The notes: a model not told the origin generated them from the sequence alone. A stretch of 24,478 nt of DNA from an uncultured Gammaproteobacteria bacterium (GCA_937926265.1 CALAZS010000203.1:1-24478); one strand, 5' to 3'. Shown: positions 17,086 to 24,333, counted from the first letter of the stretch. Numbers and translations are program-made.

Positions 17086-17116
17086 GAAAAGCATGTCTGA
17101 GTTGGCCAGGCTTTTC
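17086..17116 (+). other. Small inverted repeat between ftsA and ftsZ
   Basis: GAAAAGC (17086-17092) and GCTTTTC (17110-17116) can form a 7-bp stem with a 17-nt loop. A T-run precedes the stem but none follows it, so it is not an intrinsic terminator in either direction. It could affect mRNA stability or ftsZ translation; no function is assigned. Confidence 0.3.
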
Positions 17117-17151
17117 GTAAATATTCAAGATGTTATTCGGAGGAAGGTGAA

Positions 17152-18336
17152 ATGTTTGAATTAATGGACGTAGATAGTCAAAGTGCAGTAATCAAGGTCG
17201 TTGGTGTCGGCGGTGGCGGCGGTAATGCTGTAAACCATATGCTGAAGGCAGCGATTGAAGGTGTGGAATTCATCTGTGCAAATACTGATGCACAGGCGTT
17301 ATCAAGCAGTGAAGTGAAAACTGCATTGCAGATAGGCTCAAACCTGACAAAAGGTCTGGGTGCAGGCGCCAATCCTGAAATTGGTCAACAGGCTGCGATG
17401 GAAGATAAGGATCGCATTGCAGAAACCCTAAAGGGTACCGACATGGTCTTTATCACTGCAGGTATGGGTGGTGGAACCGGTACAGGAGCTGCACCAGTTG
17501 TCGCCCAGGTAGCGAAGGAAATGGGCATTCTGACAGTTGCGGTGGTTACCAAGCCATTTCCATTTGAAGGCCCGAAACGCATGAAAATTGCTGACCTGGG
17601 TATCGCAGAGTTAACAGAGCATGTTGATTCGTTAATTACGATTCCCAACGAGCGTTTGCTTGAAGTAATGGGTAAAAACATGTCATTGCTTGATGCATTC
17701 TGTGCAGCCAACGATGTTCTTTTGAACGCAGTTCAGGGTATTGCCGAACTGATCACGCGCCCGGGTTTGATTAACGTTGACTTTGCCGACGTCAGAACAG
17801 TGATGTCAGAAATGGGTATGGCAATGATGGGAACCGGCGTGGCAACCGGCGAAAACCGCGCACATGAAGCGGCTACAGCAGCGGTTCAGTCACCGTTACT
17901 GGATGATGTAAACCTGGTTGGTGCCAAAGGTATCCTGGTTAATATCACTGCAGGTCTTGACCTGGCGATAGGTGAGTTTGATGAAGTGGGTAACACAGTA
18001 AGAGACTTCGCTGATGAAGATGCTACTGTTGTGGTAGGCACAGTGATTGATCCGGAAATGCAGGGTGAATTACGTGTAACAGTGGTTGCCACCGGTCTGG
18101 GAGGTTCTCTGGCCAAGCCAACATTGAAAGTTGTTGACGAGATTGCAGAACCGGTTGTCAGCCAGGCGGTTGGTTCAGATGCCGGTGTTCCTGATTATGC
18201 CCAGTATGACAAACCAACTACTGTGCGACAGAGTGCAACAAGCCGTGGAGATGCCAAGCGATATGTTGATGCTGCTGTAGAAAGAGACATGGAATTCCTT
18301 GATATTCCGGCATTTTTACGTCGTCAGGCGGACTGA
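17152..18336 (+). CDS. ftsZ: Cell division GTPase FtsZ
   Basis: FtsZ is the tubulin-like GTPase that forms the Z ring at midcell. The 394-residue protein has the glycine-rich start VGVGGGGGNAVNHM, the tubulin signature GMGGGTGTGAAP at about 103-114 and the T7 loop NVDFADVR that completes the neighbour's GTPase site. The conserved C-terminal peptide FLDIPAFLRRQAD binds FtsA and ZipA. The linker before it is short. A strong ribosome-binding site (GGAGG at 17139-17143) fits the high expression usual for FtsZ. Confidence 0.99.
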   Translation: MFELMDVDSQSAVIKVVGVGGGGGNAVNHMLKAAIEGVEFICANTDAQALSSSEVKTALQIGSNLTKGLGAGANPEIGQQAAMEDKDRIAETLKGTDMVFITAGMGGGTGTGAAPVVAQVAKEMGILTVAVVTKPFPFEGPKRMKIADLGIAELTEHVDSLITIPNERLLEVMGKNMSLLDAFCAANDVLLNAVQGIAELITRPGLINVDFADVRTVMSEMGMAMMGTGVATGENRAHEAATAAVQSPLLDDVNLVGAKGILVNITAGLDLAIGEFDEVGNTVRDFADEDATVVVGTVIDPEMQGELRVTVVATGLGGSLAKPTLKVVDEIAEPVVSQAVGSDAGVPDYAQYDKPTTVRQSATSRGDAKRYVDAAVERDMEFLDIPAFLRRQAD

Positions 18337-18342
18337 TTTTTA

Positions 18343-18365
18343 AGAATAAAAATTCTGAATTTTTT
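18343..18365 (+). terminator. Possible weak terminator after ftsZ
   Basis: AGAAT (18343-18347) and ATTCT (18352-18356) form a short stem, followed by GAA and six T. The same stretch also holds a 17-bp near-palindrome, AAAAATTC-T-GAATTTTT (18348-18364). The stem is A/T-rich and weak, so readthrough into lpxC is likely. Confidence 0.3.
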
Positions 18366-18505
18366 GCTGATAATTTCAGGGAAATTCGAGTTTAAATGGA
18401 ATAATATACTTATAAATCAAATATTTAGGGTGTTTTTTTGTGTTTTTTGATGAGTAAAAGCAGGCTGATTAAGGATTTTTATAAGATTTAATCTAAATAA
18501 AAAGC

Positions 18506-18535
18506 TTGTATATACGGAGACGTATCGTTTATATT
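18506..18535 (+). promoter_or_regulatory. Probable lpxC promoter with dyad in the spacer
   Basis: TTGTAT at 18506-18511 and TATATT at 18530-18535 are separated by 18 bp (TTATAT one base earlier gives 17 bp). The perfect dyad ATACG-GAGA-CGTAT at 18512-18525 lies between the two hexamers, where a bound dimer would block polymerase. Confidence 0.5.
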
Positions 18536-18622
18536 GCAGGGTATTCCCTAGGTAGGGTCAGGATTATCCCCCTGAGTTATCCCACGGATGATTTCCCTGG
18601 ATTAACCGGAGACTAAGTTTCG

Positions 18623-19534
18623 ATGATTAGACAACGCACACTTAAAAATGTAATTCGGGCAACTGGTGTTGGTTTGCACTCGGGTGAAAAAGTTTACCTG
18701 ACCTTAAGACCTGCAGCTGTTGATACCGGAATTATCTTTAGACGTGTTGATCTGGATGAGCCGGTTGATATCAGGGCATGTCCAAACAATGTTGGTGATA
18801 CCACATTGTCTACCGCGCTTGAATATAACGGTGCCAAGGTCTCAACTGTAGAGCATTTACTTTCAGCTTTTGCTGGTTTGGGTATCGATAATGCCTATGT
18901 AGATGTCAGTGCGCCGGAAGTTCCTATTATGGACGGCAGTGCAGGTCCATTCGTTTTTCTGATCCAGTCAGCTGGCGTTGAAGAACAGAATGCACCGAAA
19001 CGCTTTATTCGTATCAAGAAAAAAGTTGTTGTAGAAGATGGTGACAAGGTTGCCAGCTTCGAACCGTTTGATGGTTTCAAGGTTTCTTTTGAAATTGATT
19101 TCAAACATCCTGCATTTGATCAGCGTCCCCAGTTTGCATCAATTGATTTCTCATCCACCTCATTTGTTAAAGAAGTCAGTCGTGCCAGAACTTTTGGTTT
19201 CCTTAAAGACGTTGAATACCTGCGTGAAAAGAACCTGGCACTGGGTGGCAGCCTGGAAAATGCCATTGTTGTTGATGATTACCGTGTATTAAATGAAGAT
19301 GGCCTGCGCTACGAAGATGAATTTGTTAAGCACAAAATCCTTGATGCGATTGGTGATTTGTATCTGCTTGGTCATAGCCTGATCGGTGCTTTCTCGGGAA
19401 GCAAATCCGGTCATGCTCTTAACAATAAATTGTTAAAAACACTTATTTTGCAAAGTGATGCATGGGAAGAGGTGACTTTCGAAGACGAAAGTGTTGCGCC
19501 TATTTCCTATATGAAACCAGCCCAGGCTTATTAA
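18623..19534 (+). CDS. lpxC: UDP-3-O-acyl-GlcNAc deacetylase LpxC
   Basis: LpxC is the zinc enzyme of the committed step of lipid A synthesis and so of outer membrane formation. The 303-residue protein has the expected length. Zinc ligands His78 (in VEHLLSA), His237 and Asp241 (in HKILDAIGD) and the general base His264 (in KSGHALNN) are all present. PIMDGSAGPF at 101-110 is also typical. The ATG at 18623 follows GGAGA by ten bases. The gene has its own promoter and ends 11 bases from the convergent dciA. Confidence 0.98.
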   Translation: MIRQRTLKNVIRATGVGLHSGEKVYLTLRPAAVDTGIIFRRVDLDEPVDIRACPNNVGDTTLSTALEYNGAKVSTVEHLLSAFAGLGIDNAYVDVSAPEVPIMDGSAGPFVFLIQSAGVEEQNAPKRFIRIKKKVVVEDGDKVASFEPFDGFKVSFEIDFKHPAFDQRPQFASIDFSSTSFVKEVSRARTFGFLKDVEYLREKNLALGGSLENAIVVDDYRVLNEDGLRYEDEFVKHKILDAIGDLYLLGHSLIGAFSGSKSGHALNNKLLKTLILQSDAWEEVTFEDESVAPISYMKPAQAY

Positions 19535-19549
19535 TCAAAACAGGATTAA
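19531..19549. terminator. Weak hairpin between convergent lpxC and dciA
   Basis: TTAATC (19531-19536) and GATTAA (19544-19549) form a 6-bp A/T-rich stem with a 7-nt loop that contains parts of both stop codons. No clear T-run follows on either strand. It may help to end the convergent transcripts, but the stem is weak. Confidence 0.2.
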
Positions 19550-20007
19550 AATTTTGACGCGCTCCTCGCAAGTCGCTGCAGCGCTGACTTTAACCCGGGA
19601 TCTTCAATAGATTCAGCGGTCTCAAGGATATTGGAGGCCGTTTCTGAGTTCACTTTTTTGGGTGGTTCGAGAGGTTTTTGATAAGACGGAATTGATGATG
19701 GGGGAATGACCCTGACATCAATTTTTTTTATCTGGAAACCGTTTTTATTCAGTGTTTGTTGCAGGGCACGTGTTTGAAACCTGAATCGGCTTGCCCAAAT
19801 TGATGAATCCGTGAATAACCTCAAATGGTTATTTTCGAGTTGAGCAAAAACACAATGCTCGGACAGGGAATGGTCATGCAGATTAGACTCAAAAATTTGT
19901 TTAATTTGTGATAAAATTTTTTGATGTTTTTTTCCGGTCGCCATTAATTGTTTTAAATGACCGCTTTTTGAAATGATCGAGTCAGTTGCCTTTGGGTGAC
20001 TGCGCAT
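19546..20007 (-). CDS. dciA: DciA-like DUF721 protein, probable helicase loader
   Basis: DciA (DUF721) interacts with the replicative helicase DnaB and is thought to load it in bacteria that lack DnaC. The 153-residue product has an N-terminal DUF721-like alpha-beta region at about 20-105, including LRLFTDSSIWASRFRFQ. A Pro/Ser-rich, probably disordered tail follows. Recognition rests on this motif, length and context: in Pseudomonas a DUF721 gene sits in the same place, between lpxC and an M23 peptidase-secA pair, on the opposite strand. The start has no good ribosome site; a later in-frame ATG at 19944 is possible. A perfect DnaA box lies 31 bp upstream. Confidence 0.75.
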   Translation of the reverse strand: MRSHPKATDSIISKSGHLKQLMATGKKHQKILSQIKQIFESNLHDHSLSEHCVFAQLENNHLRLFTDSSIWASRFRFQTRALQQTLNKNGFQIKKIDVRVIPPSSIPSYQKPLEPPKKVNSETASNILETAESIEDPGLKSALQRLARSASKF

Positions 20008-20037
20008 GATTAAGAGACCGGTGTTGATAAAGTAGTT

Positions 20038-20046
20038 TGTGGATAA
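20038..20046 (-). promoter_or_regulatory. Perfect DnaA box in the dciA-M23 divergent region
   Basis: The minus strand reads TTATCCACA, the consensus high-affinity DnaA box, within the 51-bp gap between two divergent genes. Direct control of dciA (or of the peptidase) by DnaA is inferred. About 0.2 exact copies would be expected by chance in a random window of this size. Confidence 0.5.
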
Positions 20047-20058
20047 AGTTGGTATGTT

Positions 20059-20982
20059 ATGAATGTTATCCTTCTGAATAATTTTTGCAAAAGAAAAGGC
20101 AGTATCGATCTCTGTTTGCCAAGATCAATGCTGTTTTTTGTTCTAATAGCTTTTGCTGTCGTTAGTATTTCCGTTTTTGCAGGTTACAAAGTTGGTCTGA
20201 ACCAGGTTGCGGATTCTTCCAATACCATTCCTAAAACAGAACTGAAGAAAATTCTTGATGAAGACCGTGCCAGTCTTGAAGAAGAAAAGGCCATGCTTCA
20301 GGCTAATCTCGATGCTCTTTCGATCAAAATTGGTTCATTGCAGGCCAAGCTGCTTCGCCTGGATTCACTCGGCGAACGCCTCGTAGATGTAGCGAAACTG
20401 GACAGCTCGGAATTTAACTTTTCCGAGGAGCCGGCACTTGGTGGTCTTGAGATCCCTGAAGCAGCCCGTTCTCAAACCGTATCTACACTCACTGACGATA
20501 TCGATGCGTTCAACCAGTTACTTCAGGATCGTTCGGTAAAACTTGATATTCTGGATGAACTGATTCAGTCCGGTCGGCTTTATGAAGAAATCACACCTTC
20601 AGGCCGTCCTGTCACCAAGGGCTGGTTATCTTCCCGTTTTGGTAAGCGTATTGATCCTAAAACCGGTAAAAAGACTTTCCATCGTGGATATGATTTTGCC
20701 GGTAAAACCGGTGATGATGTCGTAGCCGTTGCATCTGGACTTGTGACCCGTGCCGAGTACCAGAAAGGTTTCGGAAATATGATCGAAATAAAACACGTCG
20801 ACGGTTACTCAACTTTGTATGCTCACAACAAGAAAAACCTGATAGCAGTTGGTGATGTTGTCAAAAAAGGCGAGAAAATTGCGCTGCTGGGATCAACCGG
20901 ACGTTCGACCGGGCCCCATGTTCACTTTGAAGTCAGGAAAGACGGTAAGTACGTTAATCCTAAAAAATACATCAAACGCTAA
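20059..20982 (+). CDS. Membrane-anchored M23 family metallopeptidase
   Basis: The 307-residue product has a short basic N-terminus, one transmembrane segment at about 24-44 and a coiled coil at about 58-110. A LytM/M23 domain follows at about 190-305. Zinc ligands His208 and Asp212 (HRGYD) and His289 (HVHFEV) are present, as are His256 and His287, so it is probably an active peptidoglycan endopeptidase rather than a degenerate EnvC/NlpD-type activator. The active domain would lie in the periplasm. A similar gene precedes secA in Pseudomonas. The ribosome-binding site is weak. Substrate is not known. Confidence 0.85.
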   Translation: MNVILLNNFCKRKGSIDLCLPRSMLFFVLIAFAVVSISVFAGYKVGLNQVADSSNTIPKTELKKILDEDRASLEEEKAMLQANLDALSIKIGSLQAKLLRLDSLGERLVDVAKLDSSEFNFSEEPALGGLEIPEAARSQTVSTLTDDIDAFNQLLQDRSVKLDILDELIQSGRLYEEITPSGRPVTKGWLSSRFGKRIDPKTGKKTFHRGYDFAGKTGDDVVAVASGLVTRAEYQKGFGNMIEIKHVDGYSTLYAHNKKNLIAVGDVVKKGEKIALLGSTGRSTGPHVHFEVRKDGKYVNPKKYIKR

Positions 20983-21037
20983 TTAGAAATTTCTCGTTCT
21001 GCACTCAAATGAGTAAATCTCAATAAATCGTATCAAC

Positions 21038-21156
21038 TGTTCCCATGCGTATCGAGTAACTTTTATCAGGCTTGCGCAGGGCAGGACGCCCGGAGCAGAG
21101 CGCTACATGGAAGTACTTGAGCGTTCTGATAAAAGTTACTCGATATGCCTGGGACA
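21038..21156 (+). repeat. Element A: long hairpin with two GGA-loop hairpins
   Basis: Arms 21038-21069 and 21126-21156 form a 31-bp stem with one bulge, one mismatch and one G-U pair. The inner 20 bp are perfect. Inside are hairpin 1, GGGC-AGGAC-GCCC (21079-21091), and hairpin 2, TAC-ATGGAA-GTA (21104-21115), 12 nt apart, followed by CTTGAGCGTTCTGA. The core is shared with elements B and C. It lies in the M23 gene's 3' region, upstream of the presumed secA promoter. Confidence 0.85.
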
Positions 21157-21178
21157 TTCCCTGCACGAAAACCGTGTT

Positions 21179-21207
21179 TCAACAGATTGAATCGGTTATC
21201 ATACAAT
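21179..21207 (+). promoter_or_regulatory. Possible secA promoter
   Basis: TACAAT at 21202-21207 is a good -10 hexamer. TCAACA at 21179-21184, 17 bp upstream, matches four of six -35 positions. It lies between element A and the secA start, 27 bp before the ATG. Confidence 0.35.
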
Positions 21208-21234
21208 CCTAAATTTTTTACCTGAAATATCTCA

Positions 21235-24054
21235 ATGTTTACAGAATTCTTTACCAAACTATTCAAGAAAATTTTCGGTAGCCGCAATGACCGCCTGGTC
21301 AAAAAAATGCGGGGCACTGTCGATAAAATCAGCGCCCTGGAGCCGGAATTTCAGGCTCTGAGTGATACTGAATTGAGAGCAAAGACTGCTTATTTCAAGG
21401 AAAAAATTGAGCAGGGAGAAAAGCCTGATGATTTGCTTCCGGAGGTTTTCGCGACAGTCAGGGAAGCCAGTGTCAGGGTGCTGGAAATGCGCCATTTTGA
21501 CGTTCAGATGATCGGTGGGATGGTGCTGAATGATGGCAAGATTGCGGAAATGCGTACCGGTGAAGGTAAAACACTTGTTGCCACCCTGTCAGCTTATTTA
21601 AATGCGCTCGAAGGTAAAGGTGTGCATGTCATTACTGTGAATGACTACCTCGCACGCCGTGATGCCGAGTGGATGGGACGCTTGTATGACTTTCTGGGCA
21701 TGAGCACGGGTGTGATTAATTCTTCCGGCGGTATGGGGCCTGATAGCGGTTCTTTCATTTTTGATAATACGCATAGCGGTGAAGAAGGCGGTTACAGGCA
21801 CTTGAAACCTGCTACCCGAAAAGAAGCTTATGACTGTGATATTACCTATGGTACTAATAACGAGTTTGGCTTTGACTACCTGCGTGACAACATGGCTTTT
21901 CATGCTGAAGATCGGGTGCAACGCCGTCACTACGCAATCGTCGATGAGGTTGATTCTATTTTAATCGATGAAGCCAGAACCCCATTGATTATCTCCGGTC
22001 CGGCCGAAGACAGCTCAGAGCTATATCAAAAGGTAAATACCATTATTCCAAGTTTGACCCGTCAGGATCCTATTACTAACGAAGAAGGCAAACCTGATTT
22101 TGGTCCCGGTGATTTCAGTGTTGATGAAAAAGCCAGAAGTACCCAGTTAAGCGATGAAGGCTTTGAAAAAGTTGAAAACATGCTTATTGAAATGGAGCTA
22201 CTGGCTGAGGATGAAAGTCTTTATGATGCTTCCAATATCATGTTGATGCATCATGTAAACGCGGCTTTACGCGCACATGCGTTATTTCAGAAAAACGTCG
22301 ATTACATAGTTCGCGATGGTGATATTGTTATCGTTGATGAGTTCACCGGAAGGACCATGCCGGGCAGGCGCTGGTCAGAAGGTTTACACCAGGCAGTTGA
22401 AGCCAAAGAAGGTGTTGAGATCAAGGCTGAAAACCAGACCATGGCCTCGATTACCTTCCAGAATTACTTCCGTCTTTACGAAAAGCTTTCCGGTATGACC
22501 GGTACTGCAGATACTGAAGCTTATGAGTTTCAGCACATCTACGGGCTTGAGGTTGTGGTTATCCCAACTAACAAACAAATGCTGCGCAACGATCAGTCTG
22601 ATCTGATTTTCCTGACCAAGGAAGAAAAATTCAAATCCATTATTGCCGATATTCAGGATTGTGTTGATCGTGGTCAACCCTGTCTTGTAGGTACCGCTTC
22701 TATTGAAGACTCAGAGCTGGTTTCTGAAATGCTTGGCAAACAGAAAATTGAACATAAAGTGTTAAATGCGAAACAGCACGAACACGAAGCCGGTATTGTG
22801 GCCCAGGCAGGTAAACCAAGTGCAGTTACCATTGCAACTAACATGGCTGGTCGTGGAACCGATATTGTTCTAGGCGGTAACCTGACAGTTGAACTGGAAA
22901 AACTAGGTGACGCGGCCAATGATGACCAGATCGCCCAGGTCAAAAAGCAATGGAAAGATGTGCATGAAAAAGTACTTGAAGCCGGTGGTTTGCGGGTAAT
23001 CAGTACTGAACGACATGAATCACGTCGTATTGATAACCAGTTGCGTGGTCGTTCCGGACGTCAGGGTGATCCGGGCTCAAGCCGCTTTTACTTGTCACTT
23101 GAAGACAACCTGATGCGCATTTTTGCATCGGATCGTGTTGGTGGTCTGATGAAGAAACTGGGTATGCAGGAAGGCGAGGCTATTGAACATCCCTGGGTAA
23201 ACCGTGCTATTGAAAATGCCCAGCGTAAGGTTGAAGGACGCAACTTCGATATTCGAAAACAACTGCTTGAATTTGATGATGTCGCCAATGACCAGCGTAA
23301 AGTCGTCTATCAACAGCGTGATGAGCTGATGGATGAAAATGATATTTCAGAGACCATTCAAAGACTGATTGTTGATGTCGTCAATGATGTCATTAATGCT
23401 CATTTGCCACCGGGTAGTATTGAAGAACAGTGGGATATCGACAGTCTCGAAAAAGCACTGGACGAGCAGTTCAATGTTAACCTGCCCTTACAAAAATGGC
23501 TGGATGAAGATGACGATTTACATGAGGAAACATTAAGGCAGCGAATTTTTGATCACATCAACCAGTCTTACAAAGCCAAGGAAGAAAAGGCTGGAGCTGA
23601 AAATCTCAGGCAGTATGAAAAAGTCGTGATGCTGCAGATACTCGATACTAACTGGAAAGAACATCTTGCTGCGATGGATTATCTCAGGCAGGGGATTCAT
23701 TTACGCGGTTATGCTCAAAAGAATCCCAAGCAGGAATACAAGCGTGAAGCCTTTGAGATGTTTACCAACATGCTGAATAGCATCAAGCATGAAGTGATCA
23801 GTATTCTGCTGAAGGTTCAGGTGCAGGACCCTGAAGCCATGGAAATGGAATATCAAGGCTCAACTGATGGCTTTGAGTTTACTCATGACGAGTTCAAGGG
23901 TTTCGGTGGCGAAGAAGCACCTGCTGATGCTAAGCCAGAATCTGAAGAGCCTGCCAAGCCTTTCGTGCGTGGTGAGAGAAAGATTGGTCGGAATGAGCCT
24001 TGTCCGTGTGGTTCAGGTAAAAAGTACAAACAATGCCACGGTAAATTATCTTAA
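21235..24054 (+). CDS. secA: Preprotein translocase ATPase SecA
   Basis: SecA is the ATP-driven motor that pushes unfolded preproteins through SecYEG. The 939-residue protein starts with the typical SRNDR region. Walker A GEGKT is at 109-113 and DEVD at 237-240. The helicase-type motif GRGTD and QLRGRSGRQGDPG lie in the second nucleotide-binding fold. The C-terminal zinc-binding CPCGSGKKYKQCH (Cys923, Cys925, Cys934, His935) binds SecB and phospholipid. Compared with E. coli SecA (901 residues) there is an insert of roughly two dozen residues at about 163-190, before the conserved EAYxxDITYGTNNE. The ribosome-binding site is poor. No secM-like ORF precedes it. Confidence 0.98.
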   Translation: MFTEFFTKLFKKIFGSRNDRLVKKMRGTVDKISALEPEFQALSDTELRAKTAYFKEKIEQGEKPDDLLPEVFATVREASVRVLEMRHFDVQMIGGMVLNDGKIAEMRTGEGKTLVATLSAYLNALEGKGVHVITVNDYLARRDAEWMGRLYDFLGMSTGVINSSGGMGPDSGSFIFDNTHSGEEGGYRHLKPATRKEAYDCDITYGTNNEFGFDYLRDNMAFHAEDRVQRRHYAIVDEVDSILIDEARTPLIISGPAEDSSELYQKVNTIIPSLTRQDPITNEEGKPDFGPGDFSVDEKARSTQLSDEGFEKVENMLIEMELLAEDESLYDASNIMLMHHVNAALRAHALFQKNVDYIVRDGDIVIVDEFTGRTMPGRRWSEGLHQAVEAKEGVEIKAENQTMASITFQNYFRLYEKLSGMTGTADTEAYEFQHIYGLEVVVIPTNKQMLRNDQSDLIFLTKEEKFKSIIADIQDCVDRGQPCLVGTASIEDSELVSEMLGKQKIEHKVLNAKQHEHEAGIVAQAGKPSAVTIATNMAGRGTDIVLGGNLTVELEKLGDAANDDQIAQVKKQWKDVHEKVLEAGGLRVISTERHESRRIDNQLRGRSGRQGDPGSSRFYLSLEDNLMRIFASDRVGGLMKKLGMQEGEAIEHPWVNRAIENAQRKVEGRNFDIRKQLLEFDDVANDQRKVVYQQRDELMDENDISETIQRLIVDVVNDVINAHLPPGSIEEQWDIDSLEKALDEQFNVNLPLQKWLDEDDDLHEETLRQRIFDHINQSYKAKEEKAGAENLRQYEKVVMLQILDTNWKEHLAAMDYLRQGIHLRGYAQKNPKQEYKREAFEMFTNMLNSIKHEVISILLKVQVQDPEAMEMEYQGSTDGFEFTHDEFKGFGGEEAPADAKPESEEPAKPFVRGERKIGRNEPCPCGSGKKYKQCHGKLS

Positions 24055-24058
24055 AAAT

Positions 24059-24077
24059 TGGGTTATTCACAAACCCA
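24059..24077 (+). terminator. Possible weak terminator after secA
   Basis: TGGGTT (24059-24064) and AACCCA (24072-24077) form a 6-bp stem five bases after the secA stop. The sequence after it is A/T-rich but lacks an immediate T-run. TTATTCACA (24063-24071), a match to the relaxed DnaA-box consensus TTATNCACA, spans the loop. Confidence 0.25.
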
Positions 24078-24079
24078 TC

Positions 24080-24164
24080 GATAATATTTTTCAGGACGTT
24101 CAAGTACTTCCCTGTATCACTCGACTTCGGGCTTCCTGCCCTCAGACGCCTGTAAAATATTATC
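24080..24164 (-). repeat. Element B: GGA-loop repeat in reverse orientation
   Basis: The outer stem pairs 24080-24090 with 24154-24164, then CAGG with CCTG and CGT with ACG after one mismatch and one bulge. Read on the minus strand, hairpin 1 is GGGC-AGGAA-GCCC (24129-24141) and hairpin 2 is TAC-AGGGAA-GTA (24105-24116), 12 nt apart as in A and C. The outer arm is unrelated in sequence to that of A. Confidence 0.85.
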
Positions 24165-24240
24165 TGACGGGCTTGTTTACCAGGCTCTCAGATATTGATA
24201 GATTCAATTCCTGTTTCTAAAACTATTTAAAAAAATTTCT

Positions 24241-24333
24241 GGTTAATTTCAATTTCCAAGACGTCTGAGGACAGGATGTCCGAAGTCGAGCGTCCATGGA
24301 TGGCTTGAGCGTTCTTGAGAATTGAGATTGATC
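24241..24333 (+). repeat. Element C: GGA-loop repeat
   Basis: Arms 24241-24260 and 24314-24333 pair at 19 of 20 positions as RNA: 15 Watson-Crick and four G-U pairs, all valid only in + strand RNA. Hairpin 1 is GGAC-AGGAT-GTCC (24269-24281), where the changed base pair is compensated relative to A and B. Hairpin 2 is CCA-TGGA-TGG (24294-24303). Spacing between the hairpins is again 12 nt. Confidence 0.85.

Larger units (their letters stand above)
18337..18622. other. AT-rich spacer between ftsZ and lpxC
   Basis: No gene is visible in these 286 bases. The first half is very A/T-rich and begins with a weak terminator-like stem. The second half carries a sigma70-like promoter (18506-18535) with a dyad between its hexamers. 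After it come short repeated TTATCCC-type motifs in the untranslated leader of lpxC. Confidence 0.6.

Noticed and set aside
17086..17116. Intrinsic terminator between ftsA and ftsZ
   Set aside because: The T-run precedes the stem instead of following it, and the loop is long.
20983..21234. SecM-like arrest peptide upstream of secA
   Set aside because: No ORF with a signal peptide and an arrest motif is present. The interval is filled by element A and a promoter-like region.
21066..21317. 83-codon minus-strand ORF across element A and the secA start
   Set aside because: It is formed by the inverted repeat and an antisense frame of secA, and has no recognisable product or ribosome site.
23867..24220. 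117-codon + strand ORF spanning the secA end and element B
   Set aside because: It is an alternative frame of secA running on through a structured repeat, with no ribosome site.
21038..24333. Elements A-C as miniature transposons (MITEs) or CRISPR-like repeats
   Set aside because: The terminal arms differ in sequence between copies, no target-site duplications are visible, and there is no regular repeat-spacer array.
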